Of a stretch of DNA of 64,000 nucleotides, positions 16,666 through 27,028 are shown piece by piece. Source of the DNA: Candidatus Nanohaloarchaea archaeon (GTDB taxonomy: Archaea > Nanohalarchaeota > Nanosalinia > Nanosalinales > Nanosalinaceae); contig JACOQA010000004.1 of assembly GCA_014297435.1 (NCBI GenBank), positions 62,001 to 126,000 of the forward strand, written 5' to 3'. The position numbers and the translations under genes were made by a program. A model generated the notes under the pieces. That model was not told the origin of the DNA. It did not search any database and saw only the letters and a list, made by a program, of their open reading frames with translations. Within the stretch, counting starts at the first letter, position 1. Every line of letters begins with the position of its first letter.

Positions 16666-17781
16666 ATGAAAAGACAGTTTTTCTGTATTACTATGCTACT
16701 GGTTTGTTCTACTGCTTCTTCTGCTGCGCTGGAAAATGTAGAACAGGTTAATAACTCAAACCTGGCGAAACATGAGGTCGTGATCGGAGAGAATCAAGAA
16801 ATCCGCTGGGCCGGATACGAAGCCGTATACAAAGACAGCAGAGATTACAGCGCCGAGAGAATTACATTCACAGACCCAGACGGGGTGCTGATGAAACAGT
16901 TCTCTGGAGAGGAGTTCTATGACGCCTTTAGCGAGATAAAACGGATCAGCGAGAATCTCTACCTAAGACTCGACAGCTTAAATCATGATAAAAAAGAGAT
17001 CAAGGCAACCGTCTGGGCTCCTGGGGACGAGTTTGGATCCTCAGATCTTAATATTACTGCCCCAGAGTACATAGTTAAGCAGAATGACGAAGATTTTACA
17101 GTCCCTATAAGAATTGAAAACAGTGGAGGCATTGAGGAAGCTTACGAGCTCTCAGCCGAATCATCAAGTCCTATTTCTACTTACTTTACTTACCAAGGCT
17201 ACAATATAACCAAGCTAGTCGTGGAGCCTGGAGAAGAGAAGGAAATAACCGCGGATATTGAGCTAGACGAAGATATAGGCAAAGGAGTGAAGAAAATCAA
17301 CTTCAGTGTTTTCAACAGAAGCTTCTCTTCTAAAGAGTTCCGCTTTCAGGTAACCAACAGCAGCGAAGATGAAAGAGAGTTAAGAATGAATCTTGATGAG
17401 AACTACCTCGAGAAATCATCAGGAACTACAGTTGAAACCACAGTAAGAGTTGAGAACATAGGTGATTCCCTGGTGAAGAACGTCGAGCCTTCGATATCCA
17501 CGCCGGAAAACTGGAACTACACCGTGAAACCTGAGGAAACCAAGAACATCAGTAGCGAGGAGTTCCAGGACTTTGAACTAGCTGTTTCCGTTCCTTCAAC
17601 TGCAACTAGCGGCGACTACTTCGTTGATATAGAGTTGGAAAACACTGAGAATTTTGATAAAAGAAATGTTAGAGTGAACGTTTCAGATAGCAGCGGTGGC
17701 TTCGGTCTGATCGGTGCTATACTCGCTTTAATGTCTATCATGCTTGTAGCAGGAGTTTACAAGGTATTTGGTAGAAGGTGA
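16666..17781 (+). CDS. exported NEW3/COG1361-like protein of an ABC export operon
   Basis: I choose the ATG at 16666 (MKRQFFCITMLL): a TATA-like TTATTAAAT is centred about 27 bp before it, and it gives a clean signal peptide (cleavage near SSAAL). The 371-residue protein has Ig-like domains with 'VEPGEEKEITADIEL' and 'VRVENIGDSLVKNVEPSIS', typical of the NPCBM-associated NEW3 fold. The end 'GGFGLIGAILALM...GVYKVFGRR' is a membrane anchor, close to but not a clear match for PGF-CTERM. It leads an operon with an ABC ATPase and permease and is probably the surface or substrate-handling component. Confidence 0.8.
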   Translation: MKRQFFCITMLLVCSTASSAALENVEQVNNSNLAKHEVVIGENQEIRWAGYEAVYKDSRDYSAERITFTDPDGVLMKQFSGEEFYDAFSEIKRISENLYLRLDSLNHDKKEIKATVWAPGDEFGSSDLNITAPEYIVKQNDEDFTVPIRIENSGGIEEAYELSAESSSPISTYFTYQGYNITKLVVEPGEEKEITADIELDEDIGKGVKKINFSVFNRSFSSKEFRFQVTNSSEDERELRMNLDENYLEKSSGTTVETTVRVENIGDSLVKNVEPSISTPENWNYTVKPEETKNISSEEFQDFELAVSVPSTATSGDYFVDIELENTENFDKRNVRVNVSDSSGGFGLIGAILALMSIMLVAGVYKVFGRR

Positions 17782-17790
17782 TAAACTTAA

Positions 17791-18510
17791 ATGGCAGTTG
17801 TAGAAATAAACAATTTAAGCAAAAGTTTTGACGGCTTTAAAGCCCTGGAAAATCTGGAAATGGAGATACAGCGAGGTGAAGTTTACGGTCTTCTCGGACC
17901 GAACGGCGCAGGAAAAACCACGTTGTTCCAGACAATGATGGGACAGCTGACGCCTACTTCGGGAGAAGTGGAGATACTCGGGGAAGACGCATACCGCGAC
18001 ACTTTTGAAGTGGCAAAAGAGGTAAGCTTTCTCCCTGCGGATATCCGTTTCTACGACAACCTGACAGCGAGGAAGAATCTGAAATACCTTGCTGATCTCG
18101 TAGAAGAGGACCCCGACATCGATGAACTACTGGAACTAGTCAACCTTAAGGAGGAAGCAGATAAGAAGGTCTCGGGATTCTCTCACGGAATGCAGAAAAG
18201 ACTGGGAATCGCCCAGACACTGATCAAGGATCCGGAAATAATCCTTTTCGACGAGCCGACCACAGGTCTCGATCCGGAAAGAAAGGAAGACTTCAAGGAC
18301 CTCATCAAGGAGATCAACGAGGAAAAAGGAATCACTGTAATTGTTTCCTCGCATATCCTCCACGAGTTAGAGGACATATGCGATCGAATTGGGGTTCTGA
18401 AGGACGGCAACATCAAGGTATCCGGCACTCCTCAAGGAATTATCGAAGAAGAGGGTGTTGATACTTTAGAAGAGGCTTACCTTGAGATAACTCGAGGTGA
18501 CTACCGATGA
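17791..18510 (+). CDS. ABC transporter ATPase (CcmA/NosF type)
   Basis: 239 residues with Walker A 'GPNGAGKTT' (about 36-44), signature 'FSHGMQKRLG' (replacing LSGGQ with SHGMQ, as in many ABC-2 exporters), Walker B 'IILFDEPTTGLD' and the switch His in 'VSSHIL'. It energises the permease encoded next, whose start overlaps its stop in ATGA. The ribosome site GGTGAT overlaps the upstream stop. The complex is an ABC-2 exporter or drug/antibiotic/copper-type system; the substrate is unknown. Confidence 0.92.
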   Translation: MAVVEINNLSKSFDGFKALENLEMEIQRGEVYGLLGPNGAGKTTLFQTMMGQLTPTSGEVEILGEDAYRDTFEVAKEVSFLPADIRFYDNLTARKNLKYLADLVEEDPDIDELLELVNLKEEADKKVSGFSHGMQKRLGIAQTLIKDPEIILFDEPTTGLDPERKEDFKDLIKEINEEKGITVIVSSHILHELEDICDRIGVLKDGNIKVSGTPQGIIEEEGVDTLEEAYLEITRGDYR

Positions 18511-19484
18511 AAGCTTTTACAGTTGCCAGGAAAGAGATTGCCGACCAGATGAACAGCAACAAGTTCCTGATCGTATTCGGACTGCTTCTACTTCTTACGG
18601 CAGCCACGGCATTCCAGGGCGCGCAGAACTATCAGGACAGTATGGACCGATTCCAGGAGGCACAGAATTCTGACTCTCAGATGGGATTCGCTCCGGACAA
18701 GCCTTCAGTCCTTGACGCATTCACTATGCTGACACAAGGGGTTAATTTCCCACTTATCGGAGGATTACTGGCATTACTGCTCAGCTTCAATACTGTATCC
18801 GGTGAACGGGATAAAAACACCTTGAAGCTATTAACCTCTTACCCTCTTCACAGAGATAGCATCATCACAGGAAAGTTCATGGCAGGAATCTTCACATTGA
18901 CGATAGCTTCCGCAGCATCATTCATGGTAGCCTCAGCAGTCATTATAGGCATGACCGGGGCAGCAGTAACCGGTGCCGCGGCAACACGCATCCTGCTGAT
19001 GCTTGGAGGAACAGTCCTCTACATGTCATGCATCTACGGGCTAGGAACACTCCTCTCAACAGTATTCAACGACAGTTCAACAGCTCTCACAGGAGGAATG
19101 CTCGTCCTGGTCCTTTCAACACTTGTAATCCCTCAGATGGCATTCATGCTTTCCGATGTCCTCGTAGAAGACTCTGAAGAGACGAGCATCACAATTGGCC
19201 AAGGAAGCTCTGGACTCAGCGATTCATATGAGAAGCGCATGGAAATACGGAACACGATCACGAAGCTGGCGCCATCAGGAAGTTACGGCAACTTCATGCA
19301 GTACATGCTGGGACAAGACCCAAGTAGCATAGGGGTAAGTACTGGAGGCGGCGATGCAGAAAGCGAACCATCAGTTATGGAAAGCCTCAATTCATCGCTA
19401 GGTAACCTGGGGCTTCTCGTGGGACAAGCAGCTCTGTTCTTCGGAGCAAGTTTCGTCATCTTTACAAGGAGGGAAATCTCCTGA
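18507..19484 (+). CDS. ABC-2 type permease (NosY-like)
   Basis: 325 residues starting MKAFTVARKEIADQMNSNKF, the usual NosY-type opening with a cytosolic helix. Six membrane segments follow, including 'VNFPLIGGLLALLLSF' and the 'SGERDKNTLKLLTSYPL' cytosolic loop that contacts the ATPase. A large extracytoplasmic insertion lies at about 215-285. The C-terminus (NLGLLVGQAALFFGASFVIF) is duplicated as a broken fragment at 22268-22347. It is translationally coupled to the ATPase. Confidence 0.9.
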   Translation: MKAFTVARKEIADQMNSNKFLIVFGLLLLLTAATAFQGAQNYQDSMDRFQEAQNSDSQMGFAPDKPSVLDAFTMLTQGVNFPLIGGLLALLLSFNTVSGERDKNTLKLLTSYPLHRDSIITGKFMAGIFTLTIASAASFMVASAVIIGMTGAAVTGAAATRILLMLGGTVLYMSCIYGLGTLLSTVFNDSSTALTGGMLVLVLSTLVIPQMAFMLSDVLVEDSEETSITIGQGSSGLSDSYEKRMEIRNTITKLAPSGSYGNFMQYMLGQDPSSIGVSTGGGDAESEPSVMESLNSSLGNLGLLVGQAALFFGASFVIFTRREIS

Positions 19485-19512
19485 TCTTTTTTCTTTTATA
19501 GGAGAAGATAGA

Positions 19513-19680
19513 ATGCTGATGGACCTGATAAGAAGAAAGATCGTGATGTTTCTAGGTCCTGATAACCTGAATGTCCCGGATTATTTCTGGATTGTAGCTC
19601 TGACAACAATAGTGGTTTTATCGCTCATTTTGAAATGGCGAGGACCTGAAGTAGAAGGAGGGATCATGGATCAAGTATGA
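19513..19680 (+). CDS. 55-residue single-TM protein downstream of the ABC permease
   Basis: An ATG at 19513 with GGAG 8 bp upstream (19501-19504) opens a frame of 55 codons with a basic N-terminus (MLMDLIRRKIVMFLG), one clear membrane helix (WIVALTTIVVLSLILKW) and a short acidic tail ending at TGA 19678-19680. It begins 29 bp after the permease stop, so it may be a small subunit of the exporter. No homology is known to me; the ribosome site and the positive-inside topology support it. Confidence 0.55.
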   Translation: MLMDLIRRKIVMFLGPDNLNVPDYFWIVALTTIVVLSLILKWRGPEVEGGIMDQV

Positions 19681-19720
19681 AGAACAACAGGAGTGAGTAC
19701 ATCCTTCTCCAACTTTTTCT

Positions 19721-20575
19721 TTATTGGTTTGGTATTTCTTTATAGTAGTTGAACATATCTGTGTAGGAGGGTTCGACAGTTTCCATATTCTCAGCGTCCT
19801 TCAGATTGTTTTCTGCAGCAATGAATCCTCTTACCTTGTCGTCAACTGTAAAAGTGAAGTTGTGTATTGCGAGATGGTTTAATCTTTCTGCATTCTCCAG
19901 GTCCGTTTCTATTACTTCTGGAATATTCTGCATGAGTTCTTCAGGTGTTCCTTCTGCTACAATTTCGCCGTTTGACAGGAATGCTATTCGATCTGCTATT
20001 TGGGCGTCCAGCGACAAGTGAGTTGAGATGACGAATGTAGCATCGGAGTTTGAATGTTCTCTGATAAGGGAATGTGTTTCTCTCACTGTTGTAAGATCAA
20101 GTGCCGCAGTAGGCTCGTCAAGAAGATAGGCTGATGCATCATTACTTAATGCGATAGAAAGCTCCAGTTTTCTTCTCATTCCGCCCGAATAGTTCTCAAC
20201 TTTCTTCTCAAGTTCATCTTTAATACCAAATTTCTGTGTATAATCTTTCCATCGTTCAGTAAACCGGGGATCTGCTTTCTTATAGAACTCTATATTTTCT
20301 TTACCGCTTAAACGATCAAGACATAAAGACTCCTGAACTAGAAGACTGACAAAACCCTCTTTCTCCGATATAGGAGTTCCAAGTGATTTGACTTCTCCTC
20401 CATCAATAGTTCTACTTCCTGAAAGACAGGATAGAAGTGTTGATTTACCGGAACCGTTCGCACCCATTATTACAAGAGTTTCACCTGCTCTGACTTCTAA
20501 ATCAAGGTTTTTGAGTATTTTATCGCCGCCTAAAGATTTTTCCAGGTTATTTGCAAGTAATACAGGTTCGCTCAT
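19721..20575 (-). CDS. ABC transporter ATPase
   Basis: 284 residues with Walker A 'GANGSGKST', signature 'YSGGMRRKLELS', Walker B 'AYLLDEPTAALD' and switch His in 'VISTHLSL'. An extra C-terminal domain of about 70 residues (after 'GTPEELMQNIPEV') is seen in daunorubicin/NatA-like exporters. Its start overlaps the stop of the upstream permease in ATGA. This is a second ABC-2 exporter, converging on the first one. Substrate unknown. Confidence 0.9.
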   Translation of the reverse strand: MSEPVLLANNLEKSLGGDKILKNLDLEVRAGETLVIMGANGSGKSTLLSCLSGSRTIDGGEVKSLGTPISEKEGFVSLLVQESLCLDRLSGKENIEFYKKADPRFTERWKDYTQKFGIKDELEKKVENYSGGMRRKLELSIALSNDASAYLLDEPTAALDLTTVRETHSLIREHSNSDATFVISTHLSLDAQIADRIAFLSNGEIVAEGTPEELMQNIPEVIETDLENAERLNHLAIHNFTFTVDDKVRGFIAAENNLKDAENMETVEPSYTDMFNYYKEIPNQ

Positions 20576-21414
20576 CTAGGCAACACCTTTTTGTTGTAAA
20601 GTTTCCGCATAAGCATGATTCCTGCTACAGCGGATATAAGACCATAAAACGCGAGTAGACCTAGAGATTCCATGCTTGAAGGCATTGCAGGAGGTATGAG
20701 GCCTGCTTCCGCATATCCGCCTTCGCCGATTAAATGGTAACTGAGAACCCGTGTTGAAAGAGAGTTTGGGATAAAGTTTAGCAGATCCTGACTTATCATC
20801 GCCATTCCAGGCATTACTCCGTTGTTGCCTGTTATCAGTGTAGCAATAACTGCCGTTATAGTAGTTAAAAGCTCAGCGTATCTTTCATTGCTGGAAGCCA
20901 TTACCATAGGGATTGAGACAATCATCCAGAGTACGCAGGAAAAAACAAAGGCTGCAACTATGATAGGTATAGAGCTAAATCCTCTTATAGAGTATGAGGC
21001 TCCAGTAACTGCGCCAACAAGTATTGTTACAAGAAAAGCAACTGAAGATATCATTACACCTGCTGACAACCGCCCTATAAGATCTGCAGAGGGCATCATC
21101 GGCATCGAACGATAGGTCTCATACCGTTGATCCTCAAAATCCGTGATCAACTGATTGCCGAATACATAGAGACATACGATCATGGAACCAAATACGCCAA
21201 GACCTATGGACAGACCTGCCTTCATTGATGCAGGAGCCGAATCAAAAGACGCCATGTAGACAAGATAGAGAAAAGGAGCAAAACCAAGAGCAATAAACAT
21301 CAGAGACCAGCTACTCAATACATCGCGTATACTTCGAATAGAAAACGCCTGAACCTGATCTAACCAGTTCCGAACACCATTGAGATCTTGAACCCTATCT
21401 TTAGTCTGTGACAT
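20572..21414 (-). CDS. ABC-2 type permease
   Basis: I take the ATG at 21412-21414 (MSQTKDRVQDLNG), with a GAGGTTATTC ribosome site 6 bp ahead; the in-frame upstream extension lacks one. The 280 residues hold a cytosolic N-terminus and six membrane segments, with the typical ABC2_membrane motif 'DFEDQRYETYRSMPM' in the first cytosolic loop. It pairs with the downstream ATPase. It is not closely similar to the permease of the other exporter, so the two systems are not a recent duplication. Confidence 0.88.
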   Translation of the reverse strand: MSQTKDRVQDLNGVRNWLDQVQAFSIRSIRDVLSSWSLMFIALGFAPFLYLVYMASFDSAPASMKAGLSIGLGVFGSMIVCLYVFGNQLITDFEDQRYETYRSMPMMPSADLIGRLSAGVMISSVAFLVTILVGAVTGASYSIRGFSSIPIIVAAFVFSCVLWMIVSIPMVMASSNERYAELLTTITAVIATLITGNNGVMPGMAMISQDLLNFIPNSLSTRVLSYHLIGEGGYAEAGLIPPAMPSSMESLGLLAFYGLISAVAGIMLMRKLYNKKVLPR

Positions 21415-21539
21415 ATGAATAACCTCAATAATAACAGGTTTACACAGCATCTTTTAATAAATAAGAGCAGACCTGGCAATCACCGAAATTTTCTCCTCTT
21501 CATCCTTATTTTTATCAAGGAAGAAACTCAAATACCAGT

Positions 21540-21827
21540 ATGACGCAGATTACTGAAAAACTCCGAGAAAACATTTTCAGATCATCGAGACGCAACAAGG
21601 TCAGCCTAGTGTACTTCGGATGTGCGGCAGGATTCTTTGGCCTATACTTCTTCCTGGATAAAAACCTGTTCACGTTAACCATGTTCACAGGCATGTTCCT
21701 GACAGGTATCTCGGAAGCTCTTCCTGAAGGCAGAAATGTTCTGGCAGGTGTTCTACGGATTACAGCAGTAATTATCTATCTGTCAATTCTTGCATTCTCG
21801 TTTTTGAGGCCCGAAGCCGTAATCTGA
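21540..21827 (+). CDS. small membrane protein
   Basis: A 95-residue protein with a basic cytosolic start (MTQITEKLRENIFRSSRRNK) and three membrane segments (about 22-38, 42-58 and 68-88). TTATTTTTAT at about 21507-21516 sits 27-28 bp before the ATG, so the gene is probably leaderless. It is divergent from the ABC permease. I recognise no family; haloarchaea have many such proteins. Confidence 0.65.
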   Translation: MTQITEKLRENIFRSSRRNKVSLVYFGCAAGFFGLYFFLDKNLFTLTMFTGMFLTGISEALPEGRNVLAGVLRITAVIIYLSILAFSFLRPEAVI

Positions 21828-21931
21828 GAGACAGTTTGCAATTAACAAAAAACCCCTTCACTAAGAACGCCTTTTTTCATTTAGAAAAGGATTTTTCCCT
21901 TTACTAAAAAAAGGAAAAATGAATAAATAGA

Positions 21932-22135
21932 CTACTTCATCTGTGTTATAGCGTAAGCCGTCATTAATCCTCCTGCTATAAGCAGTACAAAACCCTGTAA
22001 ATCTGCCGAGACCAGGTAAGGCATGCTGAAACCTATATCGACAGGTCCGACCATGGATTCATTGGTCAGGAGCGTCATCACTCCTAGAAGCCCCAATACA
22101 GAGCTTATAGGAAGGATTAGCTGTTCGTTGTTCAT
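21932..22135 (-). CDS. 67-residue membrane protein, second of a coupled pair
   Basis: I start at the ATG at 22133-22135 (MNNEQLILPI), preceded by an excellent GGAGGTG ribosome site; the longer in-frame extension is Arg/Cys-rich and implausible. Two membrane segments (about 7-22 and 42-60) are joined by a loop with 'ESMVGPVDIGFSMPYLVSAD'. Its start overlaps the stop of a 40-residue membrane ORF in ATGA. Function unknown. Confidence 0.65.
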   Translation of the reverse strand: MNNEQLILPISSVLGLLGVMTLLTNESMVGPVDIGFSMPYLVSADLQGFVLLIAGGLMTAYAITQMK

Positions 22136-22254
22136 ACTGTAACACCTCCAATATAATTTATAGCGCTCTCTGTACTGATTTGTAGCTGCCCGCCAGCACC
22201 CATGATCACGCCAACAAGCATGAAGAACACCGGTTGATCCGATCTCTCTGCCAT
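22132..22254 (-). CDS. 40-residue membrane microprotein, first of a coupled pair
   Basis: The ATG at 22252-22254 opens a 40-codon frame starting MAERSDQPVFFMLVGV and continuing through one hydrophobic helix with a Gly-rich part ('VIMGAGG'). It ends in ATGA over the next start, and the ribosome site for that next gene lies inside its last codons. This coupling is the best evidence that it is translated. A GGAG lies about 13 bp before its ATG, farther than ideal. Confidence 0.5.
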   Translation of the reverse strand: MAERSDQPVFFMLVGVIMGAGGQLQISTESAINYIGGVTV

Positions 22255-22267
22255 AAGGAATGCTTCT

Positions 22268-22347
22268 CCTGGCTTCTCGTGGGACAAGAAGCTCTGTTCT
22301 TTGAAGCAAGCTTCATCGTCTTCACAATTTTTTCTTTTATTTTATGA
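22268..22347 (+). pseudogene. broken duplicate of the NosY-like permease C-terminus
   Basis: Bases 22273-22326 align with 19413-19466, the end of the ABC-2 permease gene, with 7 differences in 54 positions by eye. Most differences are silent or conservative, giving LLVGQEALFFEASFIVF against LLVGQAALFFGASFVIF, and the frame ends at TGA 22345-22347. No start or remaining permease sequence lies upstream. It is a relic of a second copy of that operon end, now overlapping the leader of the 40-residue ORF on the other strand. Confidence 0.7.
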
Positions 22348-22566
22348 GAAAGCAACTCGACTATTAAAGTGGCTTTAAAGCTTAATTTAGAACCTGTTGG
22401 GGCGGGAGATCAGGGAAGAGATCCTTTCTGAAGTTGATTCAATTTTTGAACTGATCTTGAAGCTTAATTAACGTATGACTCGGCTGAATTAATTCTTTGA
22501 GATGTTTATAAAAAAACTTGAGAATTATAGGTGAAAAAGAAGAACGCAGGTAAGAACAGCGGAAAG
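22348..22566. other. intergenic region after the ATP synthase operon
   Basis: No convincing gene is present on either strand. The 10-bp sequence AAGCTTAATT occurs twice (22378-22387 and 22460-22469), and several short A/T-rich dyads are scattered through the stretch. It probably contains the end of the minus-strand ATP synthase transcript, but I cannot point to a single clear terminator. Confidence 0.5.
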
Positions 22567-23196
22567 TTACTCCTCTTCCGCCATCTCCTTGACCTTCTTC
22601 ATCCGGAAAGTCTCCTCACGCTCCGACTCCTCGAGCGCCTGGGAGATCTTGTCAAGAGCAGAGTTGAACTCGGGAATAACCTTGTGCTCTAGAGCGTTGA
22701 CCCTTCTCTTCGTCTTCTCGATCTCGTTCAGGAGCTTGATCAGCTTCGTCTGGGTCTCCGCCGCGTCAACAACTTTTTCGAGAAGGTCCTCGTACTTGTC
22801 TGCGGTGGAGTCGATTCTTGAGGTGGCTGAAGTTACTCCGTATTCTCTGTTGAGTACGTTCCTTGAGATCTTTTCTGACTCGATCTCAGGCACAACCACT
22901 CCCATGATGTTCGATGTTGAGGATGAAAGCCTTGGCTCCTCTGTGACAGGGAACGAGTTGGCTCTTATGGCATCCTCACCATCGTAGACTTTAGCTAAGA
23001 GTAGCTTGAGCTTTGCCTGAGAGTAGACATCAGCAAGCTCCTGATTCACTTCTCTTGCGTCTCCCGCAATCTCCATAAACTCGTGGATCAAACCATCACG
23101 TTTTTTCTCAAGGATATCGTGTCCGTTTTCCGCAAGTTCAATTCTCTCCTTCAACCTGAGTTCTTCAGAACGGGTTGGTTTTACATCTTGACTCAT
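22567..23196 (-). CDS. atpD: A/V-type ATP synthase subunit D
   Basis: 209 residues forming the central-stalk coiled coil: N-terminal helix 'VKPTRSEELRLKERIELAENGHDILEKKRDGL', a middle globular part, and C-terminal helix 'RRVNALEHKVIPEFNSALDKI', the family signature. It rotates inside the A3B3 head with subunit F. The ATG overlaps the upstream stop in ATGA. It is the last gene of the operon. Confidence 0.96.
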   Translation of the reverse strand: MSQDVKPTRSEELRLKERIELAENGHDILEKKRDGLIHEFMEIAGDAREVNQELADVYSQAKLKLLLAKVYDGEDAIRANSFPVTEEPRLSSSTSNIMGVVVPEIESEKISRNVLNREYGVTSATSRIDSTADKYEDLLEKVVDAAETQTKLIKLLNEIEKTKRRVNALEHKVIPEFNSALDKISQALEESEREETFRMKKVKEMAEEE

Positions 23197-23537
23197 TTAG
23201 CTGTCACCTCCTTGTCGCTGATAACGCCGTAGTCCTCTGCAAGCTCATCCAAGACGCTGCTTTCCTCTTCAAGAGTTCCCGAAACCTTTCCCGGTTTCCT
23301 GAGCACATAATGGGCGAACTTGTCTCCAATCGACTCACCTGAGTAGTTCTCGATATTCATCTCAAAACCGTAGCCCTCATCATAGTGCTCGATCTCAAGA
23401 TCGATTCTGCCAGGATCTTTTTGCCTTATGAAGATAGCCGGTTCTGTTTCACCGGCAGCTTCAAGGACTTTGGCAGCATGGAAGCTCTCCAGACCATGTA
23501 AGGCGTATGATTCTTCATTCCGGTTTTTCTGCATCAT
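23193..23537 (-). CDS. unassigned protein inside the ATP synthase operon (gene x)
   Basis: A 114-residue acidic protein between subunits B and D. I use the ATG at 23535-23537, which has GGTGATC 6 bp upstream; a GTG four codons earlier is part of that ribosome site. The sequence mixes strands and helices ('FHAAKVLEAAGE', 'IDLEIEHYDEGYGFEMNIENYSGE', 'FAHYVLRKPG') with no membrane segment. It is not a recognisable ATP synthase subunit. Tight coupling to atpD suggests an assembly or regulatory factor. Confidence 0.7.
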   Translation of the reverse strand: MMQKNRNEESYALHGLESFHAAKVLEAAGETEPAIFIRQKDPGRIDLEIEHYDEGYGFEMNIENYSGESIGDKFAHYVLRKPGKVSGTLEEESSVLDELAEDYGVISDKEVTAK

Positions 23538-23549
23538 TCTATTGATCAC

Positions 23550-24938
23550 CTAGTCGAACCTTGTCTCTCGTCCTTCAAGATGTTCTTCTCTCGTCTCAGG
23601 ATCGATCTTCGTTAGCTCGCCTTCAGGGACGATCGAAAGCAGATCCCATGCAAGCTCGAGAGAGTCTTCGATACTTCTGTCTTCTCTGAAGCCTTGTCCG
23701 ATGAAATGTTCTTCGAACTTCTTCGTGAACTCTAGAATCTTTTCGTCCTTGTCGGATAGAGCGTCTTCACCGACAATAGCGACTAAGTCTCTGAGAGACT
23801 GTCCTTCTGCATAGAGCGCGTAAAGCTGATCAGAGACATCTGGATGATCCTCTCTGGTGTAGCCTTCGCCGACACCGTTATCCATCAGACGGGATAGGCT
23901 TGGTAAGACATCGATCGGCGGGTTCTGTCCTTTCGAGTCGAGATCCCTGTCGACAACAATCTGTCCCTCCGTAATATAACCTGTAAGGTCTGGGATCGGG
24001 TGGGTGATGTCGTCGTTAGGCATTGTAAGGATCGGGATCTGTGTGACTGATCCTTCACGTCCCTGGATGATTCCAGCTCTCTCATATAACTCAGCGAGGT
24101 CCGTATACATGTATCCCGGATATCCTCTTCTTCCCGGAACCTCTTCTCTTGCCGCAGATACTTCTCTGAGTGCGTTTGCGTAGTTAAGCATGTCTGTCAT
24201 AATAACCAGAACTTCCATGCCTTTCTCGAACGCTAGGTACTCTGCTGTTGTTAGTGCCATTCTTGGCGTGATGATTCTTTCCGGTGCAGGGTCCGAAGCT
24301 TTGTTGAGGAATACTACAGATCTCTCAAGTGCTCCCGTCTCTCTGAACTCTTCGATGAACTCCTGGGATTCCTCTTCTGTAATTCCCATTCCTGCGAATA
24401 CTACTGCGAACTCTTCGTCTTCACCTGAAACGTCTGCCTGTCTTGCGACCTGCATAGCTAGTTCGCTGTGTGGTAGTCCGGATCCTGAGAAGATTGGAAG
24501 CTTCTGTCCTCGAACCAGTGTGTTCATAGTGTCGATCGAGGAGATACCTGTCTGGATGAAGTCTTCCGGAAGCTCTCTCGAACTAGGATTGATTGCCTGT
24601 CCGATGATATCCTCTTCTTCCTCAGGAATAATTTCCGGTCCATCATCGATAGGGTTGCCTGTTCCGTCGAGAACCCTTCCTAGAAGGTCCTCGGTGACTG
24701 GCATCTTGACGTTTTCGTCCATGAACCGGACGGATGCGTCCTGTCCGATTCCCTGTGTTTCCTCGTAGCACTGTACGACTACGACATCTTTCGAGGTTTC
24801 AAGGACTTCTCCCTTTCTCATCTCTCCGTCCGGCGTCTCGATCTCGACGATGTCTCCATAGGAGATATTGTCGGTTTTCTCTACAAATACTAGTGGTCCT
24901 TTAACCTGGTTGATTGTCTTGTACTCTTGTTTGGTCAT
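23550..24938 (-). CDS. atpB: A/V-type ATP synthase subunit B
   Basis: 462 residues, normal for the non-catalytic regulatory subunit. The start '[24 protein letters not shown]' is the beta-barrel. The nucleotide fold has the degenerate P-loop '[16 protein letters not shown]', as expected for B, which lacks the GKT. '[32 protein letters not shown]' is family-typical. It alternates with subunit A in the head. The ribosome site GAGGTGA lies just before the ATG. Confidence 0.97.
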   Translation of the reverse strand: MTKQEYKTINQVKGPLVFVEKTDNISYGDIVEIETPDGEMRKGEVLETSKDVVVVQCYEETQGIGQDASVRFMDENVKMPVTEDLLGRVLDGTGNPIDDGPEIIPEEEEDIIGQAINPSSRELPEDFIQTGISSIDTMNTLVRGQKLPIFSGSGLPHSELAMQVARQADVSGEDEEFAVVFAGMGITEEESQEFIEEFRETGALERSVVFLNKASDPAPERIITPRMALTTAEYLAFEKGMEVLVIMTDMLNYANALREVSAAREEVPGRRGYPGYMYTDLAELYERAGIIQGREGSVTQIPILTMPNDDITHPIPDLTGYITEGQIVVDRDLDSKGQNPPIDVLPSLSRLMDNGVGEGYTREDHPDVSDQLYALYAEGQSLRDLVAIVGEDALSDKDEKILEFTKKFEEHFIGQGFREDRSIEDSLELAWDLLSIVPEGELTKIDPETREEHLEGRETRFD

Positions 24939-24951
24939 TTTTGATTCACCT

Positions 24952-26691
<1,740 letters not shown>

Positions 26692-26718
26692 TTTTAGTTT
26701 AAACCTCGTAGCATTAAT

Positions 26719-27027
26719 TTACGAAATATCTACTCCGATAACTCTCTGGATTTTATCTTGAAGACCTGAAGACTCTGCTGTTTCTGAAAGTGTTACGACA
26801 ACAGGATCTACTGATTCTTCTACTTCACGTCTTACCCTGCCAGGCAGTTTTTCTAAGTCAGTCTGCTCTGCAACTAAAATCCCAATTTCTTCATGTTTCA
26901 ATAGTTCCTGGATCTTTTCCTCGTAGTTTTCAGGGTTGAAACTCTTCTGTACGCCGGCGAGTTCGAAGCCTAGAGTGAACTCGTCGTCACCGATTACTCC
27001 GATCGTTTTCTTCTTTTCTTCTTCCAT
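26719..27027 (-). CDS. atpF: A/V-type ATP synthase subunit F
   Basis: 102 residues with the small Rossmann-like fold: 'IGVIGDDEFTLGFELAGVQKSF' is the family opening, then 'IGILVAEQTD' and 'DPVVVTLSE'. It binds subunit D in the rotor stalk. The GGTGTC ribosome site precedes the ATG by about 7 bp, and the stop of atpC is 2 bp upstream. Confidence 0.94.
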   Translation of the reverse strand: MEEEKKKTIGVIGDDEFTLGFELAGVQKSFNPENYEEKIQELLKHEEIGILVAEQTDLEKLPGRVRREVEESVDPVVVTLSETAESSGLQDKIQRVIGVDIS

Positions 27028-27028
27028 T

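Noticed and set aside
22136-22309. Longer version of the 67-residue membrane gene
   Set aside because: The extension is Arg/Cys-rich out-of-frame reading of the 40-residue ORF and of the permease relic; a strong GGAGGTG precedes the internal ATG.
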